From Biomphalaria glabrata (Eukaryota > Mollusca > Gastropoda > Planorbidae), in assembly GCF_947242115.1 (NCBI RefSeq), contig NC_074721.1, positions 5,646,001 to 5,710,000 of the forward strand: a DNA stretch of 64,000 nucleotides, in the 5' to 3' direction. A program made the translations under genes and the position numbers. The notes beneath the pieces were generated by a model. That model had not been told where the DNA came from and ran no database searches. It was given only the letters and a program-made list of their open reading frames with translations. Within the stretch, counting starts at the first letter, position 1, and each line of letters opens with the position of its first letter. Shown in pieces: positions 35,757 through 48,264 of this stretch.

Positions 35757-35927
35757 GGACCTCATTCACCAATCGTAAACAAACTACATTTTGCCACGTG
35801 GTTCTCTATATCTTCTATACAAATTACGCAATCCATAAAGGATGTCACGTGATATGTAATTTTCATTGTTTTATCAATATCATCACGTGGCTAAATGTTG
35901 TTTGTTTACGATTGGTGAATGAGGTCC
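35757..35927. mobile_element. MITE, 171 bp, about 45-bp inverted repeats
   Basis: GGACCTCATTCACCAATCGT begins both ends in inverted orientation. Similarity runs through AAACAAAC and ACATTT to CACGTGG, leaving an 80-bp centre. No coding capacity and no clear target duplication, so the superfamily is open. Confidence 0.88.
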
Positions 35928-36014
35928 ATTGTGTGTTAAATAATAGATTAATCTTGCCACAAGGTATCCGCTAACTTAAAGTGTGGTCGCATAATCCCAT
36001 CCAATTTAAGTAGT

Positions 36015-36520
36015 AAGTTAAGTACCCCTTTTAAATCTTGCGATCTATCAGGCAGATGATGGCTGACCGTCAACGAGTGTGTCATGTAGCCAGCAGAACG
36101 AGCAACGGCCTGTTAGGCACCTACTTTATACTATTAGTTATTTAGCGACGCACCATAGAAGACGTATATTGAACGGGACTAGTGACGTTTGGGATATTTT
36201 GGGTTAGAGACTGAAAAATCAGTTAGCGATAGAATTCTCTAGACGTGTTTAGTTGACAGAGACTTTTACTGTGGCCTTTTCTTGGAATAAATATCTTATG
36301 AATTGTTCATCAGTGTTGACCACATCTCTTCACTAGTTAAAACCGATGTCTTGTTTATTCTGTAATGTTGATCAACTACATTGAATATATCCGAACAATA
36401 AAACAAACGCTTGCTGAGTAATTGATTAAAGTCTAACAATCATCTATAGTTGATCTCAAGGCAGTCTGAACAAGGCCATCACGGGCCTTTACTTTCCCCT
36501 ACAAACTTCACGTATCCAAT
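36015..36520 (-). repeat. SINE family 2 copy split by a solo LTR
   Basis: SINE tail words GATCTATCAGGCAGATGATG and TGTGTCATGTAGCCAGCAG run to 36,110 and resume at 36,482 with CGGGCCTTTACTTTCCCC. Confidence 0.7.
36111..36481 (+). mobile_element. Fossil solo LTR, 371 bp, inside a SINE
   Basis: TGTTAGGCACCTAC to AACAAGGCCATCA with GGAATAAATATC as polyadenylation signal. Flanked by CGGCC and CGGGCC, an imperfect 4-5 bp duplication. Its position is fixed by the interrupted SINE. Confidence 0.65.
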
Positions 36521-37804
36521 AGAGATGGGATGACTCAGAGACGTCGTAAAAATCAAAGTCATTTCATTCATTCACTAATTCCCCGTTCACTTAATCATTG
36601 TTTACGAAACTCTGAGAATGAGCTCTGCCAGCTCCGTTAAATGTTTAAAATTGTATACTACTCTATAGAAGCTCAGTCTTCAAAATTATTTTCACCGAAT
36701 CGAAAAAGTTAAACAAAGTTAACAAGAATTTAATTAAATCTATTCATTAAGCAACTGTAATTATATCTATCACATTTACCTTTCTCGATGAAAGATCCAG
36801 ATCTGGGTACTGTTTAGATTGACGTCAGGTGCATATCGACAGGTCGGGAGTGCATGTTTGAAAAGCATCGAAGACTTAAACTAAATCGAATGTTCGGATA
36901 AAAAAATCTTTAAAATAAAAACTATTTAATAAGTATTTTACTAAATGAATTATTTAATAAATAAAAAAAAATCATTGTGTTCATTTTTAGTAGATATAAA
37001 ATATCCAATGCACCAGAACTTTGATAAACTTTGTTAAAATATAAAGATATCTAAACTTCAGTATACCAACTAAACTATTAGCACATGTTCCTTCTTGGGA
37101 CCACTAAAAATCACAACAAAAAAAAATTCCTGTATTTATTAAATGATGTCTGAAATGTGTTTTTACATTAAATATTGTGCCATTTTCACATGACATGATG
37201 TCTAATGTCAAAATGCAGGAGCATCTAAAGAGGTCAAGCACCCGGGCCCCAAATCCCTACGCCACAGCATCTATTCCTTCATCTCTCTGGTAGTCATCCG
37301 TACATTCACGAAGGACAATTTCAATTCTTCATTCCTTTCAGACCAATTTTAGGCAATATCTGTTTTCATTCTGTGAGACTCGACTTAGTATAAAATATTT
37401 TTATACGAAATCAATATCGTCATTGAAAACCTTGGTTTGCTATTGAATCCTTGGCATTTCAGGCTTTGAACGTATACCTTACTGAAGGATAGTTTTCACT
37501 AAATCCCAAAAAACTCAAGGACAAAGTAGATTGCAAATAACTGGGCCAATAATAAATAAAATACAAAACAAATAATTGCCAATGTAATTAAAAAAAATAA
37601 TTTAAAATAATAGAAAGACGCAAATTTAATTACAACGTTGTATTCTTTGATAAGGTTAGAGAAAGTCACGTGGATTTTTTTTTAAAGTATCATTTAGCAT
37701 TGTTTGCTTTCATCAGAAAGTCAGAAGCACGTGGTTAAGTGTCGATATATATATAATAATAAGTAGGTCAGGTCATTGAACTGTGTGGTTGTCTGTAATT
37801 TATA

Positions 37805-37975
37805 CGACGAACTTATTATCAACAAACTTATCATTATCAAACTTATCCTTATCAAACCTATCATTGCCAAACTTATCATTATCAAACTTATCATTATCAA
37901 ACTTATCATTATCAAACTTATCATTATCAAACTTATCGTTATCAAACGTATCATTATCAAACTTATCATAGAAGA
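37805..37975. repeat. 15-bp tandem array
   Basis: About 11 copies of AACTTATCATTATCA with few changes. Open frames in several frames on both strands follow from the 15-bp period (5 codons). Confidence 0.95.
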
Positions 37976-38698
37976 TGAGCACGTCTGTAAGACTCTACAC
38001 ATTTTTTTGGTACCATAATTAGACTGTCATAGCTACTAGTCAGCAATTTGTGACTCGCACAGTGACCTTCTGGTGTTATAAGGTCAAATTTCAAGAGGTT
38101 TGAGTGGGTTTAATTGTTTCGTTACTGGATGATATTAATATCACTTTAGTTTTGAAATTACTTTCCATTTTGTTCAGAATGTTGACAAACAAAGCCGTTA
38201 AAACCACAGTTTACTAAACATAAACACCGTTGCTTTGTACATATTGACAAATGATCAGGTAAGAATGTTAAACAATAGACTCTAAAACCTTTTGCATTTA
38301 TAAATACTTGTACAGCTCAGCGGCTAACTCGTCAGCCTTCCTTCATCAAGGCTCGATACTCCCGAGTTTTGATTCAGAATCGAGCAACATAAAAAAAAAA
38401 AAAAAGTCGATTTTGAAAATACAGCGCAGAAACCTTCTACCAGATAAACTCCAACTGATCCACAAAAGTGATTGGACCAAAGCGCAATGTGCATTCTATA
38501 AACATGAAACTGCTAACCAAAAAAATATCTCGAATCGTTTTTATTTATTATTGTTATTATGAATATAACATTTGGGGACTGCTCTACAGACTCTAAAAAA
38601 AGGATGCAATTTCACTTGATATAATTTTTTTGTAAGTATTTTTTTGTTACTTTTACTTGTCATTCAATGTATTTAACTCTATGTGTTTATTGCACTAG

Positions 38699-38865
38699 GC
38701 CTTAGATATGAATGACGGAATAATCCAGTTTCTGCTTCATACATTAACTTTGTTTGATATCATTGCCAACTCTCAGCCGTCCACACCAGCTTTAATGAGG
38801 CTATCTAAGTCGGCAGAATCTGAGGAGTATGTCACTATTCTACTTTACCAATCTAGTGCGTTAAA
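38699..38865 (+). other. Gene C proposed signal-peptide exon
   Basis: Acceptor-like GTTTATTGCACTAG ends at 38,698, ATG at 38,708, donor GTTAGT at 38,866. Length to the donor is 3n+2, as in genes A and B. The join gives ALK-FYT, and KFYTC-x6-C lines up with EFSNC-x6-C in gene B. Confidence 0.6.
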
Positions 38866-41800
38866 GTTAGTATTTCTTTTTTTTTTTTTATTAACTCAAA
38901 TAACGTTTATAATGGCGTATTTTTATTTAACATTTTATTAGCGGCCCCCGAAAGGTGAAAAGATGCTATTAGTTTTGTGTGGCTTGTCTGTCCGTCCGAC
39001 GGTCCCGTGTAGATCTCGTAAACTAGAAAAGGTATTGAAAATCCGACATCATGATATTTTAGACCATTCAAAGTTCTGATGCAACGGCTACTTTTTTTCT
39101 TTTCTGAAAGAAAATAAAAATTAAAATCAATTATGCAAGTTGTTTTTTCATAAAAATACACCATTTTTACAACAATTCAATATTAAAACAAACTCGGGAG
39201 GCTATTTAGTAAGGGAGATTGCTTGTACCACATTTATGCAAAAGGTTTTAGATTTTGTCAAAAAAAAAATTCTTTAACACATGTAATGCTAAGTTAAGTA
39301 AGTTCTGTCATACTAACTATTATATTTACAAAAAAAAAAAATTTACTTTTTTTAAAGAGAAAAAAAAAATTAATATGCATATAAGTGGAACATAATTAAA
39401 ATCAACGATTACTATGTAGTCTTTCGTATCATCGCGTGAGCTGCAGTAGAACACCACAAACGGAAAGAACCAAACTAAAGGATTTTTTTAATTTTTTTTT
39501 ACGAAGTTTTTTCTTGAGACTTTGAATAAGTTATTGACCCTTTACAAAAGAAGTAGATAATTAGATAATCATTATATGACATCAGTTTGGCCAGTCTAGC
39601 TTCAGCTTCATTTTCACCTATGCCTTGGTCTGCTAGACCGTTGGGGCACCACACAGGATCTGTCGACCTTCTTTCTCCATTCTTCTCTGTCATTTGCCTT
39701 AGATAAAATTTCATTATGATATTCTTTCTGAAAATATTGAAACCTGCCTTTTTACCTGCCTGGATAGACCACTTCGGGGGCCGATTTGAGTTTGTGTTTC
39801 CACACAAACTGTCTTTTTAACCATGTTACAATTCCTTTTATCATCTTGCAAAACTCTTCTTAGGCTAATCCTGGAACCTGAACACGGATTTTGAAAACGG
39901 CTCTACAATTTTTTTTTTAAATTTGAAAGCTTATGTATATCTTTGGGAAAAGAATTTCTAGCTTAGCGGCTACAAAAGGATAACTCTAGTTTGACCGTTA
40001 TAATTTTTAAAAATTATTAAAATTAAATATGATCTGCAGATCTAGACGATTTATAACTTGAACACACATTAGTGGAAATTCCCGATTATGATCACTAAAA
40101 AGTGAAGAAATCGACGTTTAGGAACATGTTGCGCAATATCTGACTCTCATGTAAAAAAAATCAGCCTAGACTACAGTCTTGTTACAACGTTAATAAACTC
40201 ACTCTGTCTGTCTGGTAAAAAGTACACTTCCAAAATATGTCACACACACAAACTCGGATCAAGCTGAAATTTTGAACACAAGAATCAACTTAAAAAATAA
40301 CCAATTAGTTAATTAACTATTGGTAATTAATTCTTTTGTTTGGTATCTCGAACATGGGTAACAAAGTTGTGGTACAAGATGAATTAGTCCACTTTATAGG
40401 TCGTTGTTTAAGTCTTAGTGAACACAAACATGAAAAGTAGGACGAGACTATAGAAACAACAGATCACTATACATCAGCTCTCCAATAGCAAAGTGGTTAC
40501 CGTGTTGGCTTGAGAAGCCTGAGAAAGCTTGAGTTCAAATTCAGGTCGTTCCCTTTTTTTTATTATTTCTATAAATGCTTATTTATTGTTAGACTTGATC
40601 TAATACAAATCTAATTACATGACTGATCCAAACTAATTGATACAAGTAGGCTTAATATAAACTTATTTTTTTTAATATATATTTTTTAAATTTTCTTGTT
40701 ATGTTCTAAATTTGGATCTATATCACCAAAGTAGAATCTTCTATACTATATCTGTAATTACTAACTAGATTCATTATTCTAGTCTCAACTTTTTTTTTTT
40801 TACTGTTATCATTTCTGGATCAGTATCACCGAACATGCGCCTAATTGTTCAACTTTTTAAAATCTTTGATTAAAAAGTTGCTAATTAATCACTTTTACAA
40901 GATAAATAACTTAAACACAATTAGTTCAAAAGTGAAGTAGCAATAATACGTAAAACTCTGAACATTATATTGTAAATACAAAAACACAACGTAATGAAAT
41001 ATTCAAAAACAGATAAAGATAATGGCATATGCTAAGAAACAATTGTACAAGTGTTCCATCCTCCATAGTGTCGTCAGAGGATGGAACGGGTTGCCTGAAT
41101 CTTGTCGGCATCGAAGGCTCCATTATCTCAATGACCGTTGTAATGGATTTTATCCAAATGACTGGTGTGGATCGGGAACTTATCAACCCAAGTCCTGTAA
41201 GAAAAGTTCCACTGTGTCAATTTTTGGGTCGTGCCATATAGGTGTCGCACGTCCCCCGTTCCTGGACCCCGATCGCTACAAGCGGACGGTGGCTACGCAG
41301 ACCATGGGGAATTTCTTCCTTTTCCTATTTTGTAACCGCCCAAATATCGTGCAAGGGCCAGCACTCCAGCCGCGGGTCTCTTGAAGGCGTGGCAGATTCG
41401 TTAGACTAGAATGTGAAGTGCAGTCTCTATCCTCACCCTGGAGGAGATACAAATAAATCGATCATGGAATTAATTTGCAAAAGATATAAAAGTAATGTCT
41501 TCGATTCCAAAGTTTAAGGATGAGTGCAGTGTTTCAGTATCTATTGTTATTATAACAATTTTTAGTCGACTATTTAGCTCTATACACAAACCGTATTTCC
41601 CCTTACTAAATATATAGCTGTATATGTGTAGCCTTTTTTTTTACAATTTCTCTATTTATCTAATAAACTCTTGGGATCGTGTGGAACATAGGTGCACACG
41701 AATATAAAAAATGGCTTTAACGATTTTTCCTTCAAATTTGACAGTTGATGTATTACTAGCTAATTGGTCGCATTGGGAAAACTGTAGTTTGACCGTTATA

Positions 41801-43257
41801 ATTCTCCAAAGTCGGCCTATATTAAAAAAAACACTAGTTTAATTTGGCAAGATGTCTTAACACTCTTTATCTTATTCAGACATACGTCAGTGGGTTTAAT
41901 AAATAAAAAGATGTTCAAGAACATTTTTCACACCGTCTTGTCAGTATGGATCTATAGGCCTGTCCTATGAGAATTCGAAATATTCTGAGTAGATTTATAC
42001 ATTCGCTTAACCAGGATTTTTTGTTTCGTAGGAAACAAAAGTTGGAAGGGAGTAAAAATGTTTCATTTTCGTTTAAATCTATCATTCATTACCTATTAAG
42101 AGTATAATAATCGCAAATAGACGTCCAAGAATATTTTGCCCGTACCGTCTTAGAAATATGAATCTGTTGTACTATCATTGGAATTTTATAAACTCTGAAT
42201 AGATTTATAGGCCTACATTAACGCGGCCATTGTTTTTTTTTTTCGGGAATGGTATTTGGAAGGGATAAAAAAAGGTTTCATATTTTAATTTTTAAAGCTA
42301 TCCTTTATTTGTTATTAAGAGCAAAATAATCGCTCGTATAAAGGTTGTTCAGATGTATAAAGTAACAATGGCTTTTTTTATTTTAATTTTTTTAAAATAT
42401 TTTACTAGCTGTTTTTATAATATTTTTATCGATAAATACTTTTATTATATTAGTGTCTCATTACGCAATTCTTTGACATTTACAGATTTTATACATGTAT
42501 GAACAGCTCAGATACCTGCACTCTGTACTTAAGTCCATCTGAAAATACAACCTACATAGCGAATGCAGTGAAATCAGAATCCGCGTTTAAACAATACTGC
42601 CCGGCCTATGTGTGCAGATTTAAACAACTGATACATTTTGAAAGTTTTAATGGTAGTTCCTATTGGCACAAAGTGCTATGCGAACAGAAGAGCACCGACC
42701 ATGTATGTACTTGTGGGAACACTTCATTCCTAATTGACTGGCAGAACCAAGAAGAATATTTTAGCAACAGAGACGAAAGATTTGCGTTTGAAAACAAAAC
42801 CTTCTGCTCACCATATAAAACAGCAGACGACAATAACTTTGTTGTTGTTGGAATTCTAGTATTCGCAGCATGTATCGTATCACTTGTACTCATAGTGATT
42901 TGTCTGGTTCGATACAGAAACTACATTGACGATATGAAACGGAAAGTGGTCCAGGATAATAGTAAAAATATTGAAATTGTTGAGAGTGGGAAAGCAAGTC
43001 CTAACGAATATTCAGGAGCAGAAGTAAACAACGTCTACACGAGCCTGAGGGCGGAAGTGAAAAACTTTCAGCATGACTACGAGTTGTTACCCTTATCAAA
43101 CGTTCAAAAATCACAGAGCGTTGTGGGCGACTGTGTTCTGAAATCGTCACTGAATTCGGTAGACATAACAGAAAGCAAAAGCACAATACAGATTACTCCC
43201 CTTACATCTGGAACAACAGGAGTGTACTCGCTAGCCAAAGTTGTGTTACATGAGTAA
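38708..43257 (+). CDS. Gene C: single-pass membrane receptor-like protein
   Basis: Proposed exons 38708-38865 and 42486-43257 join to 309 residues. Exon 1 (52 codons plus AA) ends at GTTAGT; exon 2 follows TTTGACATTTACAG and starts A|TTT TAT, the same phase 2 and nearly the same first bases as gene A. Seen: hydrophobic N-terminus (IIQFLLHTLTLF); ectodomain with C-x4-C-x21-C and two more Cys; membrane helix about 170-194 (FVVVGILVFAACIVSLVL); a tail of about 115 residues with YSGA 228, YTSL 237, YELL 251 (YELLPL also fits a sorting signal) and YSLA 300. AATAAA at 43,470. Compared with genes A and B the tail is short and lacks YxxM. Exon 2 is well supported. Exon 1 is weaker: its signal peptide has Asp residues and the intron (3.6 kb, containing a LINE copy) could hide another exon. 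Confidence 0.72.
38941..39825 (-). mobile_element. LINE 3' fragment, RTE-like, in the gene C intron
   Basis: Minus strand: hairpin GTTTGTGT..ACACAAAC near 39,790-39,812; a frame ending DREEWRKKVDRSCVVPQRSS, RPRHR, stop near 39,606; a 3' UTR with the CTGTCCGTCC word; end CACCTTTCGGGGGCCGC at 38,941. Same span and part order as the 1.8-2.7 kb copy, from which it differs at many positions. Confidence 0.8.
40475..40550 (+). repeat. tRNA-like SINE head
   Basis: Box-A-like TAGCAAAGTGG and box-B-like GAGTTCAAATTCAGG about 45 bp apart, followed by a T run. Stems are too poor for a tRNA gene. Confidence 0.4.
40925..41105 (+). mobile_element. LINE fragment, diverged relative of 21.0-22.7 kb
   Basis: Carries the C-terminal words KQLYKCSILHSVVRGWNGLP. 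Much more diverged than the 60.7 kb copy. At about 41,160-41,450 it runs into an unrelated GC-richer stretch that I cannot classify. Confidence 0.65.
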
Positions 43258-43469
43258 TAATTCTGTGGGCTATGGATTCTTTAATAAGTAAAAATAAGAA
43301 CAAGTAACCTATTTTTTGGTGTATGTACAGACCGCTACATGTGGACTTTATAGATCAAGAATGTCGTGATAGTGTGTTTGTGTTGTGACTAGTATGTGTA
43401 GTGTGTGTGTGACTGTGTATGGACAAGCTAGTTGACCTTTATTGTTGGTATTTGGGTGAGTGAATAGCT

Positions 43470-43475
43470 AATAAA
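43470..43475 (+). promoter_or_regulatory. Likely polyadenylation signal of gene C
   Basis: AATAAA 213 bp after the gene C stop codon, with a TTATTATTATAG stretch behind it and before the next SINE. Confidence 0.55.
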
Positions 43476-43487
43476 ATTACTATTATT

Positions 43488-43725
43488 ATAGCTTTTATAT
43501 AGCGCTACTTTCATGCTTATAGCATGCTCAGAGCGCTTTTGGTCCAATCTCTTATGTGGACCAGTTGGGGGGGGGGAAGGGGATATCTAGGAGTTGGTTT
43601 TCCTTGCTGCCTTTAGGCGCTCAGTAAACACAACTCTGCCCGAGTCGGGTGTCGAACCTCGAGCCCCCTTCTAGGTAGCCAAGCCAAGCCAAGTTCAAGC
43701 GCACTTGGCTTCTCGACGTAAGATA
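43488..43725 (-). repeat. SINE family 1 copy
   Basis: Plus-strand words TTTATATAGCGCTACTTTCA, GGCGCTCAGTAAACACAACT and GTGTCGAACCTCGAGCCCCC; box B is on the minus strand. A G run splits the middle. Confidence 0.8.
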
Positions 43726-44084
43726 TGACAGGCCAGCCTTGGATAATTGAAGGCACTAGCGTAGGTGAAGTGAATTTGGTGGCCTCAAATGAAATGAAAA
43801 TAAAAAGAAAGAAAAAGTATTCAAAACCTGGCTGTGTCTATATCTAAATCTACAAATATCTCAAATTCGTTTATCGCTATTTCTATATCAGAGACAGAGC
43901 TAGTCTAGTAAGCATGGTGCTTTAAAGTTTATTTTTAGTTTTGTACTAAATGAAATAGAATATCAGAGTAATTAAGTGCATTATAAATATTTATAAAGTC
44001 TTTTTTAGTGTGTATTGTACAAGGTATCTAATATATCGTGTCAGATGGACTGACTCCACCAGCCGCAACCGCTGGAATTTAATG

Positions 44085-44225
44085 GCAAAGTAGATGGCTT
44101 TATGAAAAGTAAAGGCAGTTGGTCGTTGTGCTGGCCACATAACAGCGTTGTCAACCGTCGGCCACAGAAACAGAGACCTTTGCGTCATCTGCCCTAAATT
44201 TCGCAAGGTCTGAAATGGATACTCT
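44085..44225 (+). repeat. SINE family 2 partial copy
   Basis: GGTCGTTGTGCTGGCCACAT and TCTGCCCTAAATTTCGCAAG match the 52.3-52.6 kb SINE in the opposite orientation. The tRNA-like head is missing. Confidence 0.7.
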
Positions 44226-45043
44226 AATTTTTTTTAAAAAATTCCTTTTTGCATGAGAACAGACATAATGTTTAAATAAAGTAATGAGCGTAGCGGCAGA
44301 ACTATAGGATATTTTATGTAGAGTATTAATACCCCTATGGACGCCAATTACGGTCCGCTACCCCTGTCAGACTCGCCACCTACCGTCATCTCGGTACGCC
44401 ACTGCCTGGCAACAACTCTATCCACTACCTATCGAGGAAAAAAAAAACACTACATTAAGACAACAGTACTTATGTGTCAACAGTTTGTCTAACAAGGAAG
44501 TAATTTCTATCATGAAACACTTGAGCCAAAACAATGCAAGTATCGTCATTTTGTTATGCATTGTCTACTGACTACAGATGTAATACGCTTGTTTAACAGC
44601 ATGTTAGGTCAACACGGAAGTCGTCGGGTTAACACACTGGCCTACTTCAGTTGTATACATATTTAATTGTAAAAAGTAATCATAAATACTGTGTTCCCTT
44701 GACCTTTGTGTGAGATGCTATCTAAGACATCCCACGAAAGTCAAATTTAATTTTATCTACGTACACTATATTTTGTTACAATGGATATCCACTAACACTT
44801 TAAACTCCTAAATTAACACTTCCATCTCCCTATACATCTTTCTATTTTCTTTTAAAACACTCCTATGCTCTGTAAGAATTGACAATAGTGTCAGACAGCA
44901 TTATAATGTCGTATTACTGTATAAAAAATGATATGAAAAGTAATTAGTATAGGATGAACATTTTAGTGTTAGAATTAATATTTGACTATTATCTCATAGT
45001 TGAAAAATAAAGTTTGTGACTGTAATGCAATATTTAAAATAAA

Positions 45044-45345
45044 AATAAGATAAGATATTTTTTATTGATCCTATCAAATGCAAACTCAGTTTGACTATAA
45101 TTGACCACCTCAGCGTAACAACAGTAACATTAACAATATAGATGCAAATACGAACAACATTCACACACGAAACACATACACACTCACAACCAGCGCTTTA
45201 TGAATTAGACTTCAATGTATTCCTCGATGACGACTGATGACCTTGTAACACGAAAGTGGGATGAAGGAGTTTTTAAATCTTTCTGTTTTAGTCCTAATGG
45301 AAAGAAAAGACCAGTTCAGATCTGATGTAACATTGGTTTAATGTC
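45044..45345 (-). mobile_element. LINE 3'-end repeat with (ATCTT)n tail
   Basis: Third copy of the 7.0/20.1 kb family, with tail at 45,045-45,060 and the CAGTTTGACTATAATTGACC block. Confidence 0.65.
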
Positions 45346-45424
45346 TTTGAAAATCGTGTGTGACAATTTATGCAATATTTATAAAATATCTACATCCGGC
45401 GGCCTCGGGAAAACCTGTGGAGTT

Positions 45425-45785
45425 AAAATCACTTAGCTAAAAACTTAGTTACTTCCTTAGTTAATCACTTAGTTAGTCACTAAGCTAATCACTTAGTTAA
45501 TCCCTTAGTTAGTCACTTAGTGAATCACTTAGTTAATCATTGAGTTAATTCCTTAGTTAATCCCTTAGTTAGTCATTAAGCTAATCACTTAGTGAATCAC
45601 TTAGTTAATCACTGAGTTAATTCCTTAGTTAATTCCTTAGTTAATTCCTTAGTTAGTCACTTAGCTAATCACTTAGTGAATCACTTAGTTAATCACTGAG
45701 TTAATTCCTTAGTTAATCCCTTAGTTAGTCACTTAGCTAATCACTTAGCTAATCACTTATTTAATAACTTACTTAATCACTGAGT
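45425..45785. repeat. 12-bp-based tandem array (TTAGTTAATCAC)
   Basis: About 30 imperfect copies of CACTTAGTTAAT and close variants, with longer-range blocks repeating every 100 bp or so. Confidence 0.93.
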
Positions 45786-46857
45786 TTTATTGTCTACAAC
45801 TCTTTTTTCTTGGGGTGGGGAAATGGAAAGGGTTTAGTAAATATCTGACATCGCCATTTAGTCAGATGTTGGCTGCCCGCCGTTCACATGCACCATTAGA
45901 TCGGCATGAAGTACGAAAAGAAAAACAACTCTACCATTATTTTACATAAATTGCACCTGGCATTCTCCCGAGTTATCCCCCTTTCACTGTCCTCACTAAT
46001 TAGATTTTTTGTAAAATCGTTGTTAAATAGGATTCTAGAGAGCAAGAGAGAAGTTCAATCTGTAATAAAAAGTAATAGTTACTATGAAGTTTTTTTAAAT
46101 TTATTTTGAGGTATACAATAAGATGGTTTGGAAGCTTTTGCGTTCATTTCAACATACACATTCACGAATACATAGGCTCGTGCCCAGAGGACGAAAGAGG
46201 AAGGCAAAACCTTTTAAAGGAGGACATAACAAACGAAACTTACCAGGCTTTCAATACATTGGTTATAACATGACAGTAAATCCAAGAGTGCACAACTGCT
46301 GTATTAAGTATCACCTTTCTCAGATGAAGTGATTTTTCACAGTAGCTCATCATTTACACGAAATCCATACACATCCTCATTGTGTAAATTGTGAGAAGAA
46401 TGGCTCACACTAAAATTTGAACATTATTTTCCCCCTCTTACGTCCAATACGTGCTGTTCAACGCTAGCATTATCTTTACAAACATCCAAAAAGAAATGTT
46501 ATCATCCTAGTGGCACTCGGAGTAATAGATTTGTTTTTTTACAAACAGCCTTGACTATACTACTGGCACAAAATTAACCGCACATTAACACTATTGAGGC
46601 CGTGCAGTACTATTTTGTACAAGATGATAGTTATTAATCCTTCATGATATTGTTATACATGAACTAGCTGCCCAGGTAGAGGTCAACGTCTGTGACCCCC
46701 AGCGTCCCATGTGACAGGTCAGCGTGCGTTCTGGAATTATGCTTGTGTAAACAAGACGGCGTGTGAATACGGCAAGGTATGGTCATGTGATATTCTAGAA
46801 AAGACCTGTATGATTCTGGACTTGTCTAGGAACTGGGACCCTTATACATGCATGAAA

Positions 46858-46910
46858 CAGAGAGAGAGAAAGAGTGAGAGAAAGAGAGAGCGAGAGAGAG
46901 AGAGAGAGCA
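46858..46910. repeat. (GA)n microsatellite
   Basis: Interrupted GAGAGA run on the plus strand. Confidence 0.95.
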
Positions 46911-47575
46911 TGCAAGGACAGTCGTTATACTTGAAACCTGCTTGATGGCCTATACCCCCAGACGGGACCACAGGCAAGTACATTAAGTCAGAAAACGAGA
47001 ATTAAGTTTAAAAAAAAATCAAATCTGGATATGTATGTGTTTAATCTCTGTGTTTAATCTCTGTGTTTAATCTGTACTTTTGAAACACGTAAACCAGAAC
47101 ACAAATATTATATGTCTAGCTAGACTGTTACAGTGCAAATCTATTCCGTTAAAATTGTTATAACCGCTACTTGAGACTTTGTTAGAAATGCACTCTACTC
47201 ATTTTCTTATTTATTTACGCTCCCAATGTATTCTGGTTAAACGCATGACAGAACAACTGTGTTTAAACATTTGGGTACGTTTTATTTTTAACTTCTATTT
47301 ATAGTCACTTTGAACTTACAGATTAAATAGAAAAGTCCCCCCCCCCCCCCCCAAAATGAGAAATTTCAAATCCGTTATTGACTTTCGTCAATTTTTATCA
47401 CGACTCAGAATCAAATTAGATCTAGGTCAGGGTCCTCAGAAACACTCTGATCTGATGCTCAATAGACTGTTTAAAAGTTTATGGTGATAGTTTACTGAGA
47501 CCAGTGAGACGAGCCTGCTTTGAAGTAACTTTAGAAATAACAAGTAGTTCAATAGAAGTAAGTAAATATCTTTTA

Positions 47576-47613
<38 letters not shown>
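47576..47613. repeat. (TA)n microsatellite
   Basis: About 17 perfect TA units. Confidence 0.95.
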
Positions 47614-47615
<2 letters not shown>

Positions 47616-48264
47616 ATATATATCTCAGAAAGTGAGTCAACCAACAGCTGCAAAGTAATAGGAAGAAAATAAAAGAGCTCTATTGAATGTTTACAGCGAA
47701 TATTTACAAAATAAAGCGAAAAAAACTGTGATGGTTAATAATGTCTGATGCCAGCAGTTAACGAGCAGGGTGTTGTTATTGTCACATATACAGAGTACGT
47801 ATGAAGTTTTTTTTTATGTGACATTGATCATTATGTATTTACCTCTTTGCTTATTTATTGTTTATTTTGAGCGTATTAAAAGTGGTACTGTTTCTAATGG
47901 ACTTTTGTTATCATGTGCATGCTAAGAATGCTAAGCTAAGAAAACGTGTTTCACCCCAAATGAAGAATAATATGATCATCATTGAATCTATGTACACACA
48001 TTTTGAAACCAAATGGCCCACCCATAACAACAGCAAAGAGCCCATTAATATAAAATTGAAACAATAGAGGCCGTACACATGGACGAGCTCAAGTTAAATC
48101 TTCGGCAATGTTAGCTCCTTACATAACAATAAAGGACGAACTGTTGCTGGAAACATTTCTACCAATTCCGCCAAAGCTTTCTAATCTGACACGCTGAGAA
48201 AAGGCCAATAGTAAGTAATTCTAGACTATTCAGTGGACTATGATGAGTTATTTATTGCTTTTAT

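Noticed and set aside
37721-38018. Frames in four registers with regular 5-residue repeats
   Set aside because: The 15-bp tandem repeat has no stop in several frames.
46711-46986. Plus-strand Cys-rich frame beside a GA run
   Set aside because: No ATG start, unclear splice phase, and the frame continues through the GA microsatellite. Possible exon, but unsupported.
47858-48067. Frame with a hydrophobic start that could pass for a secreted peptide
   Set aside because: No ATG at the start, no splice sites or promoter evidence, and no similarity to anything nearby.
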